9,983 nt of DNA, from the NCBI GenBank assembly GCA_050873965.1, contig JBNMJS010000068.1:1-9983 (forward strand), in the 5' to 3' direction. The stretch is from UBA2883 sp050873965 (GTDB taxonomy: Bacteria > Cyanobacteriota > Vampirovibrionia > Gastranaerophilales > Gastranaerophilaceae). Positions 5,514 through 9,983 of the stretch are shown in pieces. The notes beneath the pieces are model-generated. The model did no database searches, was not told the DNA's origin, and was given only the letters and a program-made list of their open reading frames with translations. Positions within the stretch are counted from its first letter, which is position 1; the number at the start of each line of letters is the position of its first letter. The position numbers and the translations under genes were made by a program.

Positions 5514-5903
5514 ATGAAACATAAAGTTAAAGTAACGGTTATTGATAAAAAATTATATCCTGAATTACAACAAGAGTATTGTGCTGAACCAAATTCTGGC
5601 ATGTGTCCTTGTTATAATGTTGGCGATGAATTCATATTTGAACGTGAAGATGGTAAAGATGATTTTTGGCATATGGGGCTTAATACCTTAACAAAAACTG
5701 ATTATAACCCTGATACTATTGCAGGTGGTCCTAAATTACCTCATTGTTCAGAAGCTTGGGATGCTATTTCTAGATATATTTATACTGGGTTGCAGGGTGG
5801 TTCAATTATGAAAGGTTGGATGAAAGACAAAAATACCATGATTACTTGTTGTTCTGATGGTACAAGACCTGTAATTTTTAAGATTGAACGAATTGATTAT
5901 TAA
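5514..5903 (+). CDS. TIGR04076 family Cys-rich protein
   Basis: The 129 residues match the uncharacterised TIGR04076 family: an opening KVKVTVID strand, EYC (21-23), GMCPCYNVGDEFIF (29-42), HCSEAWDAISRYIYTGLQGG (77-96) and the closing CCSDGTRPVIFKIERI (112-127). Function is unknown. The conserved cysteines (23, 31, 33, 78, 112, 113) suggest metal binding or redox chemistry. It is longer than my recollection of the family (about 90-100 residues) because of a stretch at about 45-75. The gene is divergent from the DtxR-type operon. ATG 5514 has no Shine-Dalgarno; a TTAAAT box at 5501-5506 lies 7 nt upstream, so the mRNA may be leaderless. Whether it responds to the neighbouring metalloregulator is open, since the palindrome is about 100 bp away. 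Confidence 0.82.
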   Translation: MKHKVKVTVIDKKLYPELQQEYCAEPNSGMCPCYNVGDEFIFEREDGKDDFWHMGLNTLTKTDYNPDTIAGGPKLPHCSEAWDAISRYIYTGLQGGSIMKGWMKDKNTMITCCSDGTRPVIFKIERIDY

Positions 5904-5935
5904 TAATTAAAATAATTTTGTTTGCACAATAATAT

Positions 5936-5959
5936 CTATACCCGTTTTGATAGGTGTAG
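5936..5959. other. Weak inverted repeat between convergent genes
   Basis: CTATACC (5936-5942) pairs with GGTGTAG (5953-5959) through one T-G wobble, with a 10-nt loop. No T-tract follows on either strand, so it is not a convincing terminator. The rest of the 97-bp gap between the TIGR04076 and lysR genes (both ending here) is relatively G-rich near 5953-5990 and shows nothing else clear. Confidence 0.3.
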
Positions 5960-6000
5960 TAGTATCCAATGGTGTGGCAAAAATGTGTGTGAGATATTTT

Positions 6001-6867
6001 TTATCTATTTTTCATTTCTTCTAAAAATGCTTTTTGAGCATTTGTGAAAATTGGATATCTTTTCCACGCAAGTGCGTATTTGATTGGTAATTGAGGTTTT
6101 AATGGTACAAAATAAACTTCTTTATTCATATTGGGTAATAATAAATCTTTTGTCGCGATAAAGTATCCTAAGCCACTTTCTACAAACTTATTTGGTCCAC
6201 CTTGCACTATATTATATGAGGCTACGATATTTAATTTTTCAATCTCAACATTCGCCCATTTTGCTATAAGTTGTTGCAGACCAATTCGCCTATGAATAAT
6301 TAATGGCATTGTTTTCAAATCTTCTTTTGTAATATAAGAGTTTTTAGCAAATTTACTATCAGATTTCATTAATACACCCCATTCTGATTTTTCCGGTAAA
6401 GGCAGATAATCATATTTTGTTGTATCAATTGGTTCTAGTAAAATTGCGAAATCTAAATTCCCATGGTCAAGTTGTTCGCATATATATTCAGCATCTCCAC
6501 TATAAAAATTAAATCTCACTCCTTTGTGTTTTGCACGCAGGTGTGTTGCGGCTTTCAAGATTGTCGGTGCAGGGTAACCACCGATAGAAATTTCGCCTTC
6601 GACATTATTCAAATTTGAGCCGATTTCTTTTTCAGTTTTTTCGATTAGTGATATTATTTCATCTGCTCGTTTTCTCAGTATTCTTCCTTCTTCTGTTAGA
6701 GTAATTTTTCTTTTACCTCTAACTAAAAGTTTTTTACCTAGTTCTTTTTCAAGTTCTTTTAATTGAATTGACAATGATGGCTGAGAAATATGTAATTTCT
6801 CAGACGCTCTTGTTATATTTTCTTCATTTGCTACCGCCAAAAAATATTTTAATAAACGAATTTCCAT
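6001..6867 (-). CDS. LysR-family transcriptional regulator
   Basis: This 288-residue protein has the typical LysR length and plan. An N-terminal winged helix-turn-helix (MEIRLLKYFLAVANEENIT, ASEKLHISQPSLSIQLKELEKELG) is followed by a linker helix (about 60-90) and a periplasmic-binding-protein-like effector domain from about 92 (GEISIGGYPAPTILKAA) with a second lobe around 160-265. LysR regulators usually act on a divergent target and on their own promoter. Here the divergent genes encode an aldo/keto reductase and an MFS exporter, with a 15-bp palindrome between them, so those are the likely targets. The effector is unknown. The minus-strand start at 6867 has only a weak, distant ribosome-binding sequence. 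Confidence 0.94.
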   Translation of the reverse strand: MEIRLLKYFLAVANEENITRASEKLHISQPSLSIQLKELEKELGKKLLVRGKRKITLTEEGRILRKRADEIISLIEKTEKEIGSNLNNVEGEISIGGYPAPTILKAATHLRAKHKGVRFNFYSGDAEYICEQLDHGNLDFAILLEPIDTTKYDYLPLPEKSEWGVLMKSDSKFAKNSYITKEDLKTMPLIIHRRIGLQQLIAKWANVEIEKLNIVASYNIVQGGPNKFVESGLGYFIATKDLLLPNMNKEVYFVPLKPQLPIKYALAWKRYPIFTNAQKAFLEEMKNR

Positions 6868-6891
6868 ATATTGTTTTTACCCATAATAAAC

Positions 6892-6906
6892 TATAAATTA
6901 TTTATA
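6892..6906. promoter_or_regulatory. Candidate LysR operator (15-bp palindrome)
   Basis: TATAAATTATTTATA is perfectly symmetrical around 6899. It sits directly upstream of the aldo/keto reductase -35 candidate (6908) and overlaps a minus-strand TATAGT (6895-6890) that could be the lysR -10. That placement suits activation of the reductase and autorepression of lysR. In such AT-rich DNA a short palindrome can arise by chance. Confidence 0.45.
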
Positions 6907-6907
6907 T

Positions 6908-6936
6908 TAGATATTATAACAAAAAGAATTTATAAT
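6908..6936 (+). promoter_or_regulatory. Promoter of the aldo/keto reductase / MFS operon
   Basis: A consensus -10 TATAAT (6931-6936) is preceded, at exactly 17 nt, by TAGATA (6908-6913), 4 of 6 to the -35 consensus. The imperfect -35 fits activation by the LysR protein. The leader is about 24 nt and includes AAGGAGGT (6953-6960). Confidence 0.6.
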
Positions 6937-6966
6937 GATATTGAATAAAACAAAGGAGGTTTTTGC

Positions 6967-7842
6967 ATGATTAAAGATTTAAACAGCAGATATAAACTTA
7001 ATAATGACATTTTAATTCCACCAATTGGATTTGGAGTTTACAGGGTTAAAGATTTAGAAGAATGCGAAAATTCTGTTGTTGAAGCAATAAATGCCGGATA
7101 CAGATTGATTGATACTGCAACTGCTTATCAAAATGAAGAGGCTGTTGGTCGTGCAATTAAGCGTTGTGGAGTTCCTCGAGAAGAATTATTTATTACAACA
7201 AAATTATGGATAACAGATTTTGGGTATGAAAATGCCAAAAAGGGCTTTGAAAAATCTCTTGAAAAATTAGGGTTAGATTATTTAGATTTGTTTGTAATTC
7301 ATCAACCATATAATGATTATTATGGTGCTTGGAGAGCAATGGAAGAACTGTACGAGCAAGGTAGAGTCCGAGCAATCGGGATTGACAATTTTACTCAAGA
7401 GAGAACTGCTGAATTTATATTTTTCAATAAAGTAAAACCAATGGTAAATTTATTGGAATGTAATCCTTTCTTCCAGAGAGAAGATGAAAAGAAATATTTA
7501 GATAGTGAAAATATCTTAATGGAGGCTTGGTCGCCACTTGCTGCTGGCCAATCAAAAATTTTTGAAAATGAAATATTAAAAGCGATTGCTCAAAATCATG
7601 ATAAATCAGTTGCACAAATAGTTCTACGTTGGTTGGTTCAACGTGAAATTGTACCGATTGTAAAATCTATTAATCCTAAACGTATTAGAGAAAATTTGGA
7701 AATTTTTGATTTTAATCTAAGCGATGAAGAAATGAATGAAATTTCAAAACTTGATACAGGTCATACCTGTTTTATACCGAGAAACACAGCAGAAAATGTA
7801 AATGATTTTTTGAATAGAGCGGTGAAATTTAATTTGTTTTAA
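6967..7842 (+). CDS. Aldo/keto reductase, diketogluconate-reductase-like
   Basis: This NAD(P)H-dependent enzyme reduces aldehydes or ketones; the substrate is not readable. The 291 residues form a complete single-domain (beta/alpha)8 protein with the catalytic tetrad D49 (GYRLIDTA), Y54 (AYQNE), K79 (TTKLW) and H112 (VIHQP). Further family signatures are RAIGIDNF (135-142, where most relatives have GxSNF), PLAAGQ (190-195) and the cofactor-phosphate segment IVKSINPKRIREN (231-243) with K233, S234, R239 and N242, which favours NADPH. A very strong Shine-Dalgarno, AAGGAGGT, lies 6 nt before ATG 6967. The MFS gene follows after 17 nt, and the divergent lysR gene probably controls both. Confidence 0.94.
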   Translation: MIKDLNSRYKLNNDILIPPIGFGVYRVKDLEECENSVVEAINAGYRLIDTATAYQNEEAVGRAIKRCGVPREELFITTKLWITDFGYENAKKGFEKSLEKLGLDYLDLFVIHQPYNDYYGAWRAMEELYEQGRVRAIGIDNFTQERTAEFIFFNKVKPMVNLLECNPFFQREDEKKYLDSENILMEAWSPLAAGQSKIFENEILKAIAQNHDKSVAQIVLRWLVQREIVPIVKSINPKRIRENLEIFDFNLSDEEMNEISKLDTGHTCFIPRNTAENVNDFLNRAVKFNLF

Positions 7843-7859
7843 AAGAGAAATAAAAACTT

Positions 7860-9011
7860 ATGATTTGTGTAAATAAAAATCTATTACCTTTAGCACTTGG
7901 GACATTCGGGCTAGGAATGTCAGAGTTTGTTATGATGGGGATTTTACCTGATATTGCAAATTCGATGAATGTTTCAATTCCAATCGCCGGACATTTTATT
8001 TCTACTTATGCAATCGGTGTGATTTTTGGTGCGATTTCTATGGCATTTTTATCAAAAAATAAACCCCTAAAAAATCTTTTATTAGGTTTAATTGTTGTAT
8101 ATACGCTTGGGAATTTGCTAACTTCAGTAGCAATGAATTATGAAATAATGAATATTGCACGATTTATTGCAGGAGTTCCACATGGCTCGTTTTTCGGAAT
8201 TAGTGTCGTTTCAATAAAACAAATGGCAGAAAAAGGACATGATGGGCGAGATGTAGCTTTTATGGTTGCGGGTATGACTATTGCTAATTTGGCTGGTATT
8301 CCTTTAGCAACATTTTTAAGTCATATATTTTCTTGGAGAGTAATTTATATATTCGTTGGCATTTTAGGATTGATTATTTTTGTTGCAATCACAAAATGGC
8401 TACCAAAATTTGAACCGATGCCATATACAGATTTTAGAGGGCAATTTAAGTTTTTGAAATCCTTAGCACCTTGGCTTTTGTTGATTGCTATTACTATGGG
8501 AAACAGTTCATTGTTCTGTGAATTAAGTTACATAAATTCGCTATTAACGGAAGTTTCGAAAGTTCCATCTAAATACATGTCTATTTTGATGTTTGTATCA
8601 GGTTTAGGAATGTATTTCGGTAATTTGTATGCAGGGAAATTGTCTGATAAATATACTCCGGCAAAAGTTTCCGAATATACTCAATTGACTTCATTTGTAG
8701 CACTTTTATTGTTCTTTTTCTTTGCAAAAATACAAATTGTAGCTGTAATTTTAGTTTTTGTATGTTCATTCTGTTTGTTTGCGCTTTCAGCACCACAACA
8801 AATTTTAATTGTAGAAGTTTCTAAAGGTGGAGAAGTTTTAGGTTCATCACTTGCCCCTTTAGCGTTTACTTTGGGAAATGCAATTGGTGCGATTGCTGGA
8901 GGCTTGCCTATTGAACACGGATTAGAATACAATTTTTCTCCACTTGTTGGCTCATGTTTTGCATTAGTTGGATTTTTGTTATTAAAATATTTTAGAAAAA
9001 TTAAATATTAA
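7860..9011 (+). CDS. MFS transporter, AraJ-like (DHA1) efflux type
   Basis: The 383 residues form a 12-helix major facilitator, probably a proton-driven exporter in the inner membrane. Family signatures are the opening LPLALGTFGLGMSEFVMMG (9-27), helix 4 motif RFIAGVPHGSFFG (101-113), the antiporter motif C AGMTIANLAGIPLATF (137-152) and, after a central loop near 183-197, a second set of helices with AGKLSDKY (258-265). These match AraJ/YdhP-type sugar or drug efflux proteins. Substrate is unknown, but coupling to the upstream reductase suggests export of a reduced or toxic carbonyl compound. ATG 7860 is 17 nt past the reductase stop with only a weak AAGAGA upstream. Its stop overlaps that of the convergent DUF1848 gene, and no terminator is visible. 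Confidence 0.93.
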   Translation: MICVNKNLLPLALGTFGLGMSEFVMMGILPDIANSMNVSIPIAGHFISTYAIGVIFGAISMAFLSKNKPLKNLLLGLIVVYTLGNLLTSVAMNYEIMNIARFIAGVPHGSFFGISVVSIKQMAEKGHDGRDVAFMVAGMTIANLAGIPLATFLSHIFSWRVIYIFVGILGLIIFVAITKWLPKFEPMPYTDFRGQFKFLKSLAPWLLLIAITMGNSSLFCELSYINSLLTEVSKVPSKYMSILMFVSGLGMYFGNLYAGKLSDKYTPAKVSEYTQLTSFVALLLFFFFAKIQIVAVILVFVCSFCLFALSAPQQILIVEVSKGGEVLGSSLAPLAFTLGNAIGAIAGGLPIEHGLEYNFSPLVGSCFALVGFLLLKYFRKIKY

Positions 9012-9943
9012 AACAATTTTTGTTGAATATTATTTTCTAAAAAAGATTTTTGATTGCTTTGTTGTATTTCATCAGTTGGTTTTAAATTTCCTAAAATCAT
9101 CAAGTCATTAGGATTGTGTTTTTGATAGTTCTTCATTGCTATTTGTGGTTTTTTGTTTGCATAACAATATTTACAACCGTTTGGACAGGTGTCATAGTCG
9201 CCAATATTTCGGTTCTCGATACATTTGCATCCTTGACGGTTTCCAGAATGTCGAATTTTTTTGAATGTGATATCATTGGCATTACCTAATATTTTAGATG
9301 TCATACAACCTGATTGTAAAATTCCAAATTGTTTGAAATCTTCTATTGTTGCACAGGTTTGAATTGTCATATTATATTTTTTAGCGATAGAGCCAATGTT
9401 TTTAGCAATTTCTATTTTGTCATTATTATTCAATATAATGATTTCTGGCATGTTTGTTTTTAATTTTTTGTACATATCAACAAAACTAAAAATACATCTA
9501 TCAATGTGTGGTGAAATCTTTTTTGCCATATAATCAAAGGTTTTGTAGTGGATATTTTTAGTATATTTATCAGTTAAAAGGATTGGATCATATCGCCAAG
9601 CAATTCTTTGCTTTCCAACGATTTTTGATAATTTGATGAGTGTTTCAATACTTTCATCAATATTTGGTACATTTGGTTCAATATCTTTGTCATAAGCAGT
9701 AATTGTATAGTGAAAATATGTATTAAATTTGTCTGTAATTTCTGTTAATCTATCTAAAATTGGTTTATAATTTTTTGAACAAAATACAACGCAATCAAGG
9801 ACTTTGGGGTTTAATTCATATTTTGTAACGATGTTAGGAAATAGAGGGTTTCTTGAATAAACAAAACCTTCTTCAAACCTTTTTAAAAGCCAATCTGAAT
9901 AATATTGAACTGTATCTGTTCTTGAACCTGTGTTGATTATCAT
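9008..9943 (-). CDS. DUF1848 family protein with C-terminal CX3CX2C cluster
   Basis: DUF1848 proteins are uncharacterised. The 311 residues carry its hallmarks: NTGSRTDTVQYYSDW (4-18), RNPLFP (31-36), FCSKN (54-58), IEPNVP (88-93), RIAWRYDPILLT (113-124), RCIFSFVDMY (149-158) and QTCATIEDF (195-203). The C-terminal Cys set is GCKC (C239, C241) and TCPNGCKYCYAN, whose C253-x3-C257-x2-C260 has the spacing of the radical-SAM iron-sulfur motif. C213 (SGCM) may also be a ligand. Radical-SAM enzymes place this motif near the N-terminus, so a radical chemistry role is inference. The start at 9943 has TAGGT (9952-9948) a few bases upstream. After C260 about 50 residues form a Gln/Asn-rich tail. The gene converges with the MFS gene, overlapping by 4 nt, and its upstream neighbour is outside the window. 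Confidence 0.88.
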   Translation of the reverse strand: MIINTGSRTDTVQYYSDWLLKRFEEGFVYSRNPLFPNIVTKYELNPKVLDCVVFCSKNYKPILDRLTEITDKFNTYFHYTITAYDKDIEPNVPNIDESIETLIKLSKIVGKQRIAWRYDPILLTDKYTKNIHYKTFDYMAKKISPHIDRCIFSFVDMYKKLKTNMPEIIILNNNDKIEIAKNIGSIAKKYNMTIQTCATIEDFKQFGILQSGCMTSKILGNANDITFKKIRHSGNRQGCKCIENRNIGDYDTCPNGCKYCYANKKPQIAMKNYQKHNPNDLMILGNLKPTDEIQQSNQKSFLENNIQQKLF

Positions 9944-9983
9944 GTTTACCTATTATTTCACAGTTTAATAATAAAAATAATAC
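9944..9983 (-). promoter_or_regulatory. Leader and possible promoter of the DUF1848 gene, cut by the window edge
   Basis: On the minus strand this 40-nt AT-rich stretch contains TATTAT boxes near 9982-9977 and 9973-9968 that could serve as a -10. Any -35 would lie beyond the window, so the promoter cannot be confirmed. Confidence 0.25.

Noticed and set aside
5904..6000. Small RNA or riboswitch in the gap between the TIGR04076 and lysR genes
   Set aside because: Only one weak 7-bp hairpin is visible, with no promoter or terminator and no recognised aptamer pattern.
5992..6006. AGATA-TTTTT-TATCT inverted repeat at the end of lysR as a terminator
   Set aside because: The stem is five pairs, only one of them G-C, and no U-tract follows in the lysR direction.
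8581..8932. Minus-strand frames within the MFS gene
   Set aside because: They lie opposite conserved transporter helices and lack family features or initiation signals.

Overview
This AT-rich window (about one third G+C by eye) comes from a bacterium using the standard genetic code, since Trp is TGG and stops are TAA or TAG. The mix of a WecG/TagA glycosyltransferase, a TTG-started DnaB, a TIGR04076 protein, a DUF1848 protein and lineage-type hypothetical proteins would fit a low-GC gut bacterium such as Gastranaerophilales (Melainabacteria) or a Clostridia-like organism. That placement is an impression, not a demonstration. No rRNA, tRNA, CRISPR array or insertion sequence was seen, and no gene-free stretch exceeds 300 bases.

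Left part (1-3909): a minus-strand secreted, Lys/Ala/Gln-rich coiled-coil repeat protein (112-744) ends in a strong terminator (78-106). Divergent from it runs a plus-strand pair, a GT26 glycosyltransferase (823-1551) and a free-standing N-terminal transketolase half (1570-2400), closed by a terminator (2425-2460). The replicative helicase gene dnaB follows (2509-3909), intein-free and started by TTG.

Middle (3945-5903): a minus-strand operon holds a short DtxR/MntR-type metalloregulator (4972-5367) and an uncharacterised glycine-zipper membrane protein (3945-4979), overlapping by 8 nt. A perfect 36-bp palindrome (5376-5411) covers the predicted -10 and start site of this operon and reaches its Shine-Dalgarno. 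This looks like an autoregulated metal-responsive unit whose effector is the unknown membrane protein, and it is the best candidate here for something undescribed. A divergent Cys-rich TIGR04076 protein follows (5514-5903).

Right part (6001-9983): a LysR regulator (6001-6867) is divergent from an aldo/keto reductase (6967-7842) and an MFS efflux-type transporter (7860-9011). A 15-bp palindrome sits between the divergent promoters. This is a typical LysR-controlled 'reduce and export' module. The MFS gene converges with a DUF1848 protein (9008-9943) carrying a C-terminal CX3CX2C cluster, and their stop codons overlap in TTAA.
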